This document shows, piece by piece, positions 53,996-62,758 of a stretch of DNA of 64,000 bases. The stretch spans positions 43,853 to 107,852 of the forward strand of contig CALHOI010000033.1 in the NCBI GenBank assembly GCA_938035525.1, read 5' to 3'. The position numbers and the translations under genes are program-made. Below the pieces are notes generated by a model. That model did no database searches and had not been told where the DNA came from. It was given only the letters and a program-made list of their open reading frames with translations. The number at the start of each line of letters is the position of its first letter. Position 1 is the stretch's first letter. The DNA is from an uncultured Granulosicoccaceae bacterium (GTDB taxonomy: Bacteria; Pseudomonadota; Gammaproteobacteria; Granulosicoccales; Granulosicoccaceae).

Positions 53996-55762
53996 ATGAA
54001 GAGTTATCTAAATCAGCTGCTGTTAGACGCAGCAAGACGTTTTGTGCCGTTCAAGGACTGGATTGGCGAACTTAAAAACCCGGAAGTGCTGCGCGCAGAT
54101 ATATTTGCCGGCATTACCGTCGCATTGGTACTGATACCTCAATCAATGGCCAATGCTCAGTTGGCTGGACTACCACCGCAAATCGGGTTGTACTCGGCAT
54201 TTCTGGTGCCTATTGTTGCGGCACTATTCGGTTCTTCGCGTCAGTTACAAAACGGACCGGTCGCGATTATCTCGCTGATGACCGCCGCCGCTTTGATTCC
54301 ACTGAACTTATCGCCAGAACAATACATAGCCTATGCCGCGATGGTAGCGATTATGGCGGGCCTGATGCAGCTAGTGCTGGGGTTTCTGCGACTGGGTATG
54401 ATGGTGGATTTTCTGTCGCACCCGGTGGTCATTGGTTTTATCAATGCTGCCGCCATTGTCATTAGTAGTTTGCAGCTCAGTAAATTACTGGGGATTGAAA
54501 ATATATCCGGTAATCACTTATACGAAACACTCTGGAATCTACTGCTTGCCATTCCAGATCAAACCCACTTTCCAACACTGGTAATGGGTGTGTTTTCCAT
54601 GGTGTTGCTCTATTGCTTCAAGAAGTTTGCACCACAGTTACCGGGGATATTGTTTACCGTAGTAGCGGCGACTGTTTTGGCCTGGTTACTGAATTTTGAG
54701 GGAATGGGCGGCAAGGTGGTCGGCAGTATTGAAAGCGGTCTGCCATCGTTCATCATGCCAACGATCGACCCTCGGGATATTACTTCGCTCTTAATGCCTT
54801 CTTTAATGATTGCGCTGTTAAGTTTTGTTGAGGCCTTTTCCATTGCTAAGGCAGTGGCCTCAAAAACGCGACAACATTTATCAGCGAACCAGGAAATGGT
54901 GGGTAAAGGGCTGGCAAATGTAGTCGCTGGTGTCACTCAGGGTTATGCGGTCTCTGGTTCTTTCTCGCGCACGGCGGTGGCTTTTGATGCGGGAGCAAAA
55001 ACGGGTTTTACGGCCATAGTGTCTGGCATTATCGTTGGTGTAACGCTGCTGTTTTTAACACCGTTGCTGTATCACCTGCCCGTAGCTACGTTGGCTGCAG
55101 TGATAATTATGGCTGTGATTGGCATGATTCACTTCGAACCGTTTAAGCACGCCTGGAAGGTTAATCCACACGATGCCATCGTCGCTTTTGTGGTGTTTGC
55201 CGGTACGTTGATTTTTGCACCACATCTGGAATGGGGTATTTTTATGGGCGTGGTGCTCTCGCTATTGTTTTATATCTACAAAACAATGCGCCCCCATTTT
55301 GCCGAAGTAGCACTGCATGAGGATGGTACGCTGCGTGATGCTGAAATTTTCGGTATGGAAACCAGCCAGAACATGGCCATTTTCCGCTACGACGGTGATT
55401 TGTACTTTGCTAACGCCAGTTACCTTGAGAAGCAGCTGCTCAATGCCGTGGCGGATAAGCCGCAGTTAAAGGTTCTGGTACTTGACCTTGAAGCAGTGGA
55501 CCAGATTGACGTCACAGGGGAAGAGATGCTGACGCATATGTCAGAACGGTTACAGGAAGCGGGTATTGAATTTTATATTACGCGTGCTAAGTTCAAGGTG
55601 ACCGACGCACTGAAACGCTCAGGGCTGTATGATCGAATTGGTGAGGAGCACTTTTTTGGTAAACGGGCGTTTGCGATGGATGCCATTAAAGAGAAGTATG
55701 GCGATACGGTAGATATGAGCCATCTTGAGGTGCATCGGCCCAAGGCGGATTCAGATGAATGA
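53996..55762 (+). CDS. SulP-family anion transporter with STAS domain
   Basis: 588 residues of the SLC26/SulP family. The membrane domain has the signature RADIFAGITVALVLIPQSMANAQLAGLPPQIGLYSAF, then QNGPVAIISLMTAA and many helices. The C-terminal STAS domain has MAIFRYDGDLYFANASYLEKQLLNAV and LVLDLEAVDQIDVTGEEML. Substrates in the family include sulfate, bicarbonate and dicarboxylates. Substrate is not certain here. Confidence 0.93.
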   Translation: MKSYLNQLLLDAARRFVPFKDWIGELKNPEVLRADIFAGITVALVLIPQSMANAQLAGLPPQIGLYSAFLVPIVAALFGSSRQLQNGPVAIISLMTAAALIPLNLSPEQYIAYAAMVAIMAGLMQLVLGFLRLGMMVDFLSHPVVIGFINAAAIVISSLQLSKLLGIENISGNHLYETLWNLLLAIPDQTHFPTLVMGVFSMVLLYCFKKFAPQLPGILFTVVAATVLAWLLNFEGMGGKVVGSIESGLPSFIMPTIDPRDITSLLMPSLMIALLSFVEAFSIAKAVASKTRQHLSANQEMVGKGLANVVAGVTQGYAVSGSFSRTAVAFDAGAKTGFTAIVSGIIVGVTLLFLTPLLYHLPVATLAAVIIMAVIGMIHFEPFKHAWKVNPHDAIVAFVVFAGTLIFAPHLEWGIFMGVVLSLLFYIYKTMRPHFAEVALHEDGTLRDAEIFGMETSQNMAIFRYDGDLYFANASYLEKQLLNAVADKPQLKVLVLDLEAVDQIDVTGEEMLTHMSERLQEAGIEFYITRAKFKVTDALKRSGLYDRIGEEHFFGKRAFAMDAIKEKYGDTVDMSHLEVHRPKADSDE

Positions 55763-56092
55763 TAGTAAACCGGGTCTGGCGGCTTTATTTTGTGTAAATC
55801 CATCGCCTAAACACCCTTGTTCTCATTATGAATGAACAGGTGTTCAATTCATATTTTATTGGGTGTATCTGGATTCATTCATCAACCAGGAATGATTCTG
55901 CTTGTTGCAGGTAAATCCAGATAGAACGTGAGAAATTAGCAATTTGGTAGAATACGAAGCTTCTATCGCATCCGATTAGTGGCGAACAAGGTGAGTGAAG
56001 CGAAGTATTGGCCAATAAGCGAAGAGTCTATGTTAATGTAAAGTCGTCTCAGGAGGAGACGTTTCATTCACAGATCAACAAGGAAGATGATC
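55763..56092. other. Intergenic region upstream of radC copy 2
   Basis: About 330 bp without a convincing gene. It holds an inverted repeat CGTCTC-AGGAG-GAGACG at 56045-56061 and an imperfect palindrome near 55832-55856 (TGAATGAACAGGTGTTCAATTCA). AAGGAAG just before ATG 56093 is the ribosome site. Confidence 0.5.
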
Positions 56093-56767
56093 ATGTCCAT
56101 TCAAGATTGGCCGCATTCTGAGCGGCCGAGAGAAAAACTCATTCAAAAAGGTGTTGGTTCGCTGAGCGATGCCGAGCTGCTGGCCCTGTTTCTTCAAACT
56201 GGTCGGCCTGGCCATTCTGCCGTGGATGTTGCGCGTGAACTGTTGGTGGAATTCGATGGTTTGGGTAATGTATTAATGGCTGACAAAGATAGTTTCTGCT
56301 CCCGCCCCGGTATGGGTATAGCTCGCTATGCGCTACTGCAAGCGGCATTGGAAATCAGCCGTCGCCATGTTTATTGTGAAGTGCGTGAATACGATGCTAT
56401 GACGTCCCCCGGTTTAGTACGCGAATATTTGTCCCTGCATTTAAGTGGATTACAACACGAGGTGTTTGCAGGCTTGTTTCTGGATAATCGACACCGGGTA
56501 TTGGAGTATCGGCAGTTGTCGGAAGGCACGATAGATTCAGCCGCTGTTTATCCGCGTGAAGTGGTTAAGCGTTGTTTGGCGAGCAATGCGGCGGCGGTTA
56601 TTTTTGCGCATAATCACCCAAGTGGGGTTGCAGAGCCCAGCGATACGGATGTTCGGCTAACGCGTAAGCTAACCGATGCGCTGGCTTTGATCGATGTTCG
56701 AGTGTTAGATCATTTAATTATTGGGCAGGGTGTGCAAACTTCGCTAGCCGAGCGAGGATTGATGTAA
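56093..56767 (+). CDS. radC: RadC-family JAB-domain protein, copy 2
   Basis: Second RadC, 224 residues from ATG 56093, chosen to match copy 1 (an ATG six bases upstream is possible). The same domains are present: N-terminal [26 protein letters not shown] and metal motif [15 protein letters not shown]. By my count 28 of 224 residues differ from copy 1; the last 63 residues are identical although many codons differ silently, which points to purifying selection or gene conversion. Both copies lie on the same strand 6.7 kb apart, so the intervening genes are flanked by direct repeats. Confidence 0.93.
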   Translation: MSIQDWPHSERPREKLIQKGVGSLSDAELLALFLQTGRPGHSAVDVARELLVEFDGLGNVLMADKDSFCSRPGMGIARYALLQAALEISRRHVYCEVREYDAMTSPGLVREYLSLHLSGLQHEVFAGLFLDNRHRVLEYRQLSEGTIDSAAVYPREVVKRCLASNAAAVIFAHNHPSGVAEPSDTDVRLTRKLTDALALIDVRVLDHLIIGQGVQTSLAERGLM

Positions 56768-57065
56768 ACGCTTTTCTATTTCCTCCTGCAGTGTCAGTGA
56801 TGTACAGTCCGTTAATTTGATAACCAATGAAACGAAGAACCGGTAGATAAATAAATGTGTGGTGTTTCGAGTAAAAGGATTTAGTTCAATATGATCTGTG
56901 TTTTATGGTTTTTCGTATCGTAAAACGTATTGGTTGAAATAGTTGTCGTTGCTCTCATTCGTCATACCCTGGTCTGAGACGAATATCCATTCTGAGTGCG
57001 ATGTAATCAATGCCTAATCAGTCATACTAGACGTTCACCTGTTTCCAGATTGAGGGGCGATTTTG

Positions 57066-57911
57066 ATGTTAGTAAGAGCACCTTCACATGAACGCGCACG
57101 CACCGGTTCATTTTTTGAGCTTTGGTATTGGCGAGAACCTTTGCTGGCTCGCACTACGCTTATAGTGCTTGCATTGATTCCGTTGTTGATGGTGGCCGCC
57201 AGCATTGATGAACGAACAATAAATGGAGTCAATATTTGGGCCAAACCGATAAAATTTAACGTATCCATTGTTGCTTATCTGGGCACGCTAACCTGGTTCG
57301 CAGGATGGGTGAATGATGCCGTAGTGATGCGTTTTAGTTATCGAGTCTATGTGCGCGTACTCTGTGGAACCTTGTTGTTTATGCTTCCATGGCTTTATAG
57401 CGCTGCGCTGATTGGCGAGCCTGCTCATTTTAATCGAGATCACCCTATCCTGGCACCCATGTACTCATTGATGGGAGTCGTGTCTGTGCTTTTTACAACA
57501 GGCGCTATCGTTTATGCTGTGTTAATAGCTAATAATCGTAAATCACCATTACCGGCTTACTTTCGGCATGCGGTTGTGTGTTCACTTGCCATCAGTTTTA
57601 TCTTTACCGTTGTGATGGCGGGAGAGCTGGCTTCAATGGATTCACATTGGATTGGTGGTACGGCATCCGACGAGAATGGTCTATGGTTATTTGGCTGGTC
57701 GCGAGACGGAGGTGATTTACGCGTTGCGCATTTTTTTGCTCTTCATGCCATGCAAATTCTTCCCCTAGTGGCGCTCATTAGCCTTCCCAGCATCTTTGCC
57801 ACAAGGCCGCGCCTGTCTGCAGCGATATTATCGCTGCTATATTGTGGTTTTTTGCTCTACGTGTACCTGCAGGCAAAAAATGGATCGCCATTTCTGGCCT
57901 TTGTAAATTAA
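57066..57911 (+). CDS. Multi-pass membrane protein of unknown function
   Basis: 281 residues from ATG 57066 (GAGGGG upstream). About seven transmembrane helices are visible, such as ARTTLIVLALIPLLMVAASI, FNVSIVAYLGTLTWFAGWV, RVLCGTLLFMLPWLYSAALIG, VVSVLFTTGAIVYAVLIA and ILSLLYCGFLLYVYLQA. ASIDERTINGVNIWAKPIKFNVS and VAHFFALHAMQILPL are conspicuous conserved-looking parts with histidines. It meets the NarL-type regulator gene tail to tail with four shared bases. The family is not recognised. Confidence 0.8.
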   Translation: MLVRAPSHERARTGSFFELWYWREPLLARTTLIVLALIPLLMVAASIDERTINGVNIWAKPIKFNVSIVAYLGTLTWFAGWVNDAVVMRFSYRVYVRVLCGTLLFMLPWLYSAALIGEPAHFNRDHPILAPMYSLMGVVSVLFTTGAIVYAVLIANNRKSPLPAYFRHAVVCSLAISFIFTVVMAGELASMDSHWIGGTASDENGLWLFGWSRDGGDLRVAHFFALHAMQILPLVALISLPSIFATRPRLSAAILSLLYCGFLLYVYLQAKNGSPFLAFVN

Positions 57912-58564
57912 CCTCTGGGGATGACAATGCCATGATCGTAGGCATAGACTATGGCTGCTGCACGATCACGCGCACCAAGTTTGCTAAAAATATGCGATAT
58001 ATGCGTTTTGATTGTCGCTTCACTAACAAACAACTGGTTTGCAATTTCCTGATTGGTTTGTCCCTCGGCAATCAGTAATAATACTTCACGCTCCCTTGCG
58101 GTTAGTGCGTCTACTGGTATCTCAGACTTATCTTGCTGAGGATGCAGTCGACGGTAGTGTTCAATCACTCTGTCGGTTATTGCCGGGTCAAGCCAGGCAC
58201 CACCTGAAGCAATCACCCGCGTGGCTCTAATCAGGTCGTCGGTGGACGCATCTTTAAGAATAAATCCTGTTGCGCCAGCAGCAAGTGCATCGCGAAGTAC
58301 TTCGTCATTCCCGAATGTTGTTAGCATCATTACCGGCGTAGCAATATTTTTAGCGATTAGCGCCTGTGTTGCACTGATTCCGTCCATGCGTTTCATTCGC
58401 ACATCCATTAGCACAACGTCCGGGATTAGTCGTAATACCTGGGCAACAACCTGGTCGCCATCTTCACATTCGCCGACCACATTTATATCGGGTTCTTGAT
58501 TGAGTATGCGTATCAAACCGTTGCGCACCAGCGATTGATCGTCAACCAGCAACACTTTAATCAT
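57908..58564 (-). CDS. NarL/LuxR-type response regulator
   Basis: 218 residues from ATG 58564. The receiver domain has VLLVDDQSLVRNGLIRIL, phospho-Asp in VVLMDVRMKRMDGI, and MLTTFGNDEVLRDALAAGATGFILKDA. The C-terminal HTH has LTAREREVLLLIAEGQTNQEIANQLFVSEATIKTHISHIFSKLGARDRAAAI. It overlaps the histidine kinase end by eight bases and forms a two-component pair with it. Confidence 0.95.
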   Translation of the reverse strand: MIKVLLVDDQSLVRNGLIRILNQEPDINVVGECEDGDQVVAQVLRLIPDVVLMDVRMKRMDGISATQALIAKNIATPVMMLTTFGNDEVLRDALAAGATGFILKDASTDDLIRATRVIASGGAWLDPAITDRVIEHYRRLHPQQDKSEIPVDALTAREREVLLLIAEGQTNQEIANQLFVSEATIKTHISHIFSKLGARDRAAAIVYAYDHGIVIPRG

Positions 58565-59696
58565 TGCGTGGCATCCAGCAATGAACTTTCCAATAATTGC
58601 CTTCAATCCCAGCGTTAAAACGCCCGCCTAAACTGTTTACACGCTCGCGCATGCTGATCAGCCCAAGCGTTTTCTCGGAGATGGGCAGTGGTGTTTTGTA
58701 CTCTTTGCGCAAGGCATTGCTTGAACTGAGAATAATTTCCTGCGATTTGACATCCAGAGTAATCGAAGCCGACCCTGGTAATGCGTATTTGGAGCAATTG
58801 GTAATGCACTCCTGAAGCAGTCGATATATTGTTACAGCGAGTGGCCCTTTTAGTGATTCTAAATTTCCGCTGCTGGTAACACTAATATGAGACTGTTGGT
58901 GTAGCAGTTCAATGATCGCTTCACCGTCCGGTAAGCTGGAACGCAGCTCGGAATACAACTCATCCCCATTGTTTTCGTCTCGAATCTCAACCAATGCTGT
59001 ACGAATGTCTGAAATACCGGTTGTGCCCACTCGCTCTGCATCGGATAGGGCTTGTTGTGCTACTTTTGGGTCGGTGTCGAGTACGCGTTGAGCTGCACGA
59101 ATGTTAAGTAGCATTGCCGTCAAAGAATGACCGACCAAATCGTGCACATCACGCGAGATACGCAGGCGTTCTTCCCGAGCTGCACTATTAATCAATTGTG
59201 AGCGTGCATCGGTTAACTCAGTGAGCGTTTGTTCTAATAGTTGAACAACGCGTCCGAGGCCCCAGGTGAATGCGGTACCGACTCTCCAGTTCCACCAACC
59301 CCATTCCGCTCGATTGGGGCCAAGACTGCCAATCAAAGGCAGTAGTAAAAGAGCCGTTAAGAAAACCAGGGATGTCGACAATCGATTAATTCGCCAGCCG
59401 ACTGCAGCGGTAATAAGAATAGATTGAAACAGTGCAGATTCAGGGTCTTCGACTGTCCAGCCCAGTACTAACAGGGCGGCAATGACACAGATGACTGTCC
59501 AATAAAGTGTTGGTTTATTTGTCAGACTCCATGAGCAAATAACGCTTACACAAATGCAAAGCAATAGAAACCCAATATAGTCTCCTGGCCCTTCAGCGAT
59601 TAGCGCCACAATCGCTGCAATCAGCGAGCTGCCAACAAACCACCAGTGAGACTGGTCTAACCAGTGATGTGGTCCGATTTTAGGCTTGGTAGACAT
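58557..59696 (-). CDS. Sensor histidine kinase, HisKA_3 type
   Basis: 379 residues. Five or six N-terminal transmembrane helices are followed by the HisKA_3 dimerisation domain with RLRISRDVHDLVGHSLTAMLLNIRAAQRVL, where the His of DVHD is the phosphoacceptor. The ATPase region has LLQECITNCSKYALPGSASI and TLGLISMRERVNSLGGRF. The N-terminal sensor is all membrane, a common form in NarL-type systems. The signal is not known. Confidence 0.93.
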   Translation of the reverse strand: MSTKPKIGPHHWLDQSHWWFVGSSLIAAIVALIAEGPGDYIGFLLLCICVSVICSWSLTNKPTLYWTVICVIAALLVLGWTVEDPESALFQSILITAAVGWRINRLSTSLVFLTALLLLPLIGSLGPNRAEWGWWNWRVGTAFTWGLGRVVQLLEQTLTELTDARSQLINSAAREERLRISRDVHDLVGHSLTAMLLNIRAAQRVLDTDPKVAQQALSDAERVGTTGISDIRTALVEIRDENNGDELYSELRSSLPDGEAIIELLHQQSHISVTSSGNLESLKGPLAVTIYRLLQECITNCSKYALPGSASITLDVKSQEIILSSSNALRKEYKTPLPISEKTLGLISMRERVNSLGGRFNAGIEGNYWKVHCWMPRND

Positions 59697-59841
59697 TCTG
59701 GGATGAATTCTAGCAAGTCCTGATCAGGGTTGAATCATCCTGTGGAGGGAGATCGCAATCAGCGCTGCAATATTATTCTACGGTCGTTGCCTGTGCGGAG
59801 CATGATTATTGGTCATGGTCAGTTAATAACGAATCGGTAGG

Positions 59842-60141
59842 TTATGTTCTGACATCCAGTTGCTCATAGTGTCGCATTTCATCGATGTCTTTGATATACG
59901 GTTTAATAAAGGCCAGGAACTTCTTGAATTCCGGGCTGGTTCTAAATTTCTTCAGGTGGTCATCGGCCGATGTCCACTCTATTCGAATAATGAACTGTGA
60001 TGCGTCCTCGGCACATTGGGTTAACTCATAAGCACGACAGTAACTGGAATCCATTAGTGGTTCGGCCGCCTGCGTGTAGTCGCTTATAAAATTGCTTTGA
60101 TGTTTTTCGTCGATCGTATATCGTAAGTATTCAATTATCAT
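59842..60141 (-). CDS. Antibiotic-biosynthesis-monooxygenase (ABM) domain protein
   Basis: 99 residues, single ABM ferredoxin-like domain: MIIEYLRYTIDEKHQSNFISDYTQAAEPLMDSSYCRAYELTQCAEDASQFIIRIEWTSADDHLKKFRTSPEFKKFLAFIKPYI. Members include YgiN-type quinol monooxygenases. It is divergent from an HxlR-type regulator, a common pairing in quinone or electrophile stress genes. Confidence 0.85.
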   Translation of the reverse strand: MIIEYLRYTIDEKHQSNFISDYTQAAEPLMDSSYCRAYELTQCAEDASQFIIRIEWTSADDHLKKFRTSPEFKKFLAFIKPYIKDIDEMRHYEQLDVRT

Positions 60142-60212
60142 GGTTTTGTTTCCACAGATGTGTAAGAACAGTTTGAGTGCGATTTATTGTATTAACAAGG
60201 AGTTACTAAAAA

Positions 60213-60551
60213 GTGCCTACACAATATCAATCAAACAAACTGATGGACTGTCCTGCATTGACAGCCATTCGACTTATATCGGGTAAGTGGAAAACGCGGA
60301 TACTGTGGCTCCTGCGAACCGAGCCATTGCATTTTGGTGAGCTAAAACGGAACCTGGCCGGTGTCTCAGCGAAAATGCTGACTGAACATTTAAGGCAGTT
60401 AGAAAAGGATGGTTTGATTTATAGAAAGGAATCCATGCAAAATAACTTACTGATCACGTCTTATGGTTATACCGCCTATGGTGAAACGCTTATCCCGGTG
60501 CTGGATGTTTTAGGAAGCTGGGGGTTGAAGCATACCAGCCGTTTAAGTTAA
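60213..60551 (+). CDS. HxlR-family transcriptional regulator
   Basis: 112 residues from GTG 60213 with AAGGAG ten bases upstream. The fold is KLMDCPALTAIRLISGKWKTRILWLLRTEPLHFGELKRNLAGVSAKMLTEHLRQLEKDGLIYRKE. The single Cys in MDCP is where redox-sensing HxlR proteins such as YodB and HypR carry their sensing cysteine, so a thiol-based switch is plausible. It is divergent from the ABM gene, its likely target. Confidence 0.92.
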   Translation: MPTQYQSNKLMDCPALTAIRLISGKWKTRILWLLRTEPLHFGELKRNLAGVSAKMLTEHLRQLEKDGLIYRKESMQNNLLITSYGYTAYGETLIPVLDVLGSWGLKHTSRLS

Positions 60552-60776
60552 TGCTACTAGATTGCTTGAGCAACAAAGGTTGGGCTAACGCTTTTACAAT
60601 ATTTAGTTAGCTGCCTATCGCCGCATTCACCATCGGCATTGTCTTTTCTGCCAGTAATCTCATGGATTTTTTACCCAGTGTTGGGTCGGCGACTGTGCTT
60701 TTTCATTTTGCAGGGGCATCATGCAAAGTTTGAACAGAGCAACCACCCAGATTTTGGCAAAGGGTGTGGTGTGAAA

Positions 60777-61232
60777 TCAGGCTTTAAACCAGTTTTCCTC
60801 AATTTCAGTCCCCGCTTGTCTAAACACTTTCGATACTGGGCAGAAACGATTCAGCTCTCTGGACACATTTTCAAGTTCTGTCTGTGTTGCAGGACCATCT
60901 GCTGTGATATTAAGAATGATCTTCGGAAAAGGTACGTCAACTTCTTCCATTAGCATCGCACCGCGACGATCGAAGCTGTAGGTTGCGTCGATAGATAAAT
61001 GCCCAATATCGATGCCTAGTTTCTCTGCGCATTTATTAGCAATGACGTTAGTACAGCCAATCAGCGCAGCAATAGCGGTTTCAGTAGGTGAAGGTCCAAG
61101 ATTAGTACCTCCTCTCACGAGAGGCTCATCAATATCAAATTCCAGATCACGCACTCTGCATTTTGATAAGGAATGAGACGGATTGTTGCTCTTTATGGTG
61201 GCGTCTACGGTGGTTTTCTGCTTAACGTTCAT
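60777..61232 (-). CDS. OsmC/Ohr-family peroxiredoxin-like protein
   Basis: 151 residues. The two family cysteines are in ALIGCTNVIANKCAEKLG and NRFCPVSKVFRQ. The rest matches OsmC: GGTNLGPSPTETAIAALIGCTNV and IDIGHLSIDATYSFDRRG. OsmC proteins reduce organic hydroperoxides. The flanking ABM/HxlR and GST genes form a stress-related neighbourhood. Confidence 0.9.
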   Translation of the reverse strand: MNVKQKTTVDATIKSNNPSHSLSKCRVRDLEFDIDEPLVRGGTNLGPSPTETAIAALIGCTNVIANKCAEKLGIDIGHLSIDATYSFDRRGAMLMEEVDVPFPKIILNITADGPATQTELENVSRELNRFCPVSKVFRQAGTEIEENWFKA

Positions 61233-61392
61233 AGTAGTAGTTTCTGTGCTGTTTGATTGAATTGTTACAAGGAATGGATGCGACGACTAGCAGTGAACCT
61301 GAAATTATTTGAGCGTGATGAGGCTCAGTAAGCATGGTATATGGCATTGAATTGATAGAGTGCGGGCCTGAAAGCATAGCTAGACATATTCC

Positions 61393-62022
61393 TTAAGGCA
61401 TGGGGACATCGGTAACATATTTGGGAATTTGATAGCCTTTTTGAACCGCAGGGCGTTCTGCAATGGTGGTGTACCAGTGCAGCAAGTTTTTATATTCCTT
61501 CAGGTCGATACCTTGCCATTCAAAGCGTGAAATCCATGGCCAGCAAGCTATGTCGGCAATAGAATATTCTCCGGCAATATAGTCGTGTTTTTCCAGTTGC
61601 TTATCAAGTACACGGTAAAGCCTTTTTGTCTCGTTCTGGTATCGATCTTCAGCGTATTGTGATTTACCGGGGTTGTACTTTACAAAGTGGTGGGTTTGGC
61701 CTGCCATGGGTCCAAGCCCGCCCATTTGCCAGTTAAGCCATTCAATTGTAGTCCAGCGAGTTTTATGGTCAGGCGATAAGAACTTGCCGTGTTTGTCAGC
61801 CAGGTATTGCATGATGGCACCTGATTCCATCATCGAAATACCTGCTTCGTTGTCTACGATAGCCGGTATGCGATTGTTCGGCGCAATAGCGAGGAAATCA
61901 GGGGCGAATTGCTCGTCTTTGGTGATATCGATTGGGTGAACGTTGTAGTCGATACCCAGTTCTTCGAGAAGAATCGACACTTTGCGACCATTGGGAGTAG
62001 TCCATGTGTATAAGTCTATCAT
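61393..62022 (-). CDS. Glutathione S-transferase, nu-class/YfcG-like
   Basis: 209 residues from ATG 62022; a GTG at 62028 is also possible. The thioredoxin domain starts MIDLYTWTTPNGRKVSILLEELGIDYNVHPIDITKDEQ, with the TPNG pattern of YfcG/Ure2p-type enzymes. NRIPAIVDN and MMESGAIMQYLADKHG are the glutathione site. The C-terminal helical domain has YIAGEYSIADIACWPWI. YfcG-like proteins act as disulfide-bond oxidoreductases using glutathione. Confidence 0.93.
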   Translation of the reverse strand: MIDLYTWTTPNGRKVSILLEELGIDYNVHPIDITKDEQFAPDFLAIAPNNRIPAIVDNEAGISMMESGAIMQYLADKHGKFLSPDHKTRWTTIEWLNWQMGGLGPMAGQTHHFVKYNPGKSQYAEDRYQNETKRLYRVLDKQLEKHDYIAGEYSIADIACWPWISRFEWQGIDLKEYKNLLHWYTTIAERPAVQKGYQIPKYVTDVPMP

Positions 62023-62028
62023 CGCCAC

Positions 62029-62400
62029 GTTTGCATCGTTATAGTTGAATCTTTAGCATACCGTAAATTGGATATTTTCAGAACCGGTTTTATTAGATTG
62101 AAACTAATCTGTGAAGACCAGTTTTTGCCACTACTTCATTATTTATACGTACTATCAATGTAGTGTCTGCACTGAATCAAAACCCAACCACGGTTAGCTT
62201 AAAATATTGAAAAATGATTAATGCCATGGTTTAACATGCGGTTTTATTGCTAGCTTATACCTACTCTGTGTCAGCCAGGATAATGCATGGGTTCTTTGCC
62301 AGAAGCCCCATTTGTGAGGTATTTGTAAAAAAGGTAATTCGCTTTAGTGCATTCTTGCTGATAGTGTTAATTCTGGCATTTTGTGACGCAGGGTATTCAA
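62029..62400. other. Intergenic region with no gene seen
   Basis: About 370 bp, AT-rich, between the divergent GST gene and the TfoX-domain gene. It should contain both promoters. No hairpin, repeat or RNA gene is evident. Confidence 0.5.
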
Positions 62401-62748
62401 ATGGCCTATGACGAGAAATTAGCAAAACAATTTCGTAACGCTATTGGAAAAAAACACGATATAGATGAAAAACGAATGATGGGAGGCGCTTGTTTTATGG
62501 TGAATGGCCACATGGTTGGTGGAGCAGACAGGCAAAAAGATGGATCGGGTCGTTTCATGTTTAGAGTTGGAAAGGAAAATGAGGCTGAAGCGCTTGCAAG
62601 ACCGGGCGCTATTCCATTAGAGCAAGGGGGTAGAAGGATGAGCGGCATGGTGTTCGTTGACGAGTCGGCTTGCGATGCCAGAGCATTAAAAAGCTGGGTA
62701 AAACTTGCGTTGTCATTTACACAATCTTTACCACCGAAGAAAAAGTAG
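62401..62748 (+). CDS. TfoX N-terminal-domain protein
   Basis: 115 residues from ATG 62401; GTG 62383 is an alternative. The TfoX_N domain has MAYDEKLAKQFRNAIG, EKRMMGGACFMVNGHMVGGADRQ, SGRFMFRVGKENEAEALARPGAIPLEQGGRRMSGMVFVDE. Full TfoX/Sxy is a competence activator, but stand-alone N-terminal domains like this are common and of unknown role. It lacks the C-terminal TfoX domain, so a competence role is not implied. Confidence 0.88.
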   Translation: MAYDEKLAKQFRNAIGKKHDIDEKRMMGGACFMVNGHMVGGADRQKDGSGRFMFRVGKENEAEALARPGAIPLEQGGRRMSGMVFVDESACDARALKSWVKLALSFTQSLPPKKK

Positions 62749-62758
62749 GTGTTAAAGC

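Noticed and set aside
56045..56061. CGTCTC-AGGAG-GAGACG hairpin as a transcription terminator or regulator site
   Set aside because: The stem is only six bp and there is no T run; without comparison no role can be claimed.
50884..56092. Prophage or transposon carrying the segment between the radC copies
   Set aside because: No integrase, transposase, phage structural gene or terminal inverted repeat was found.
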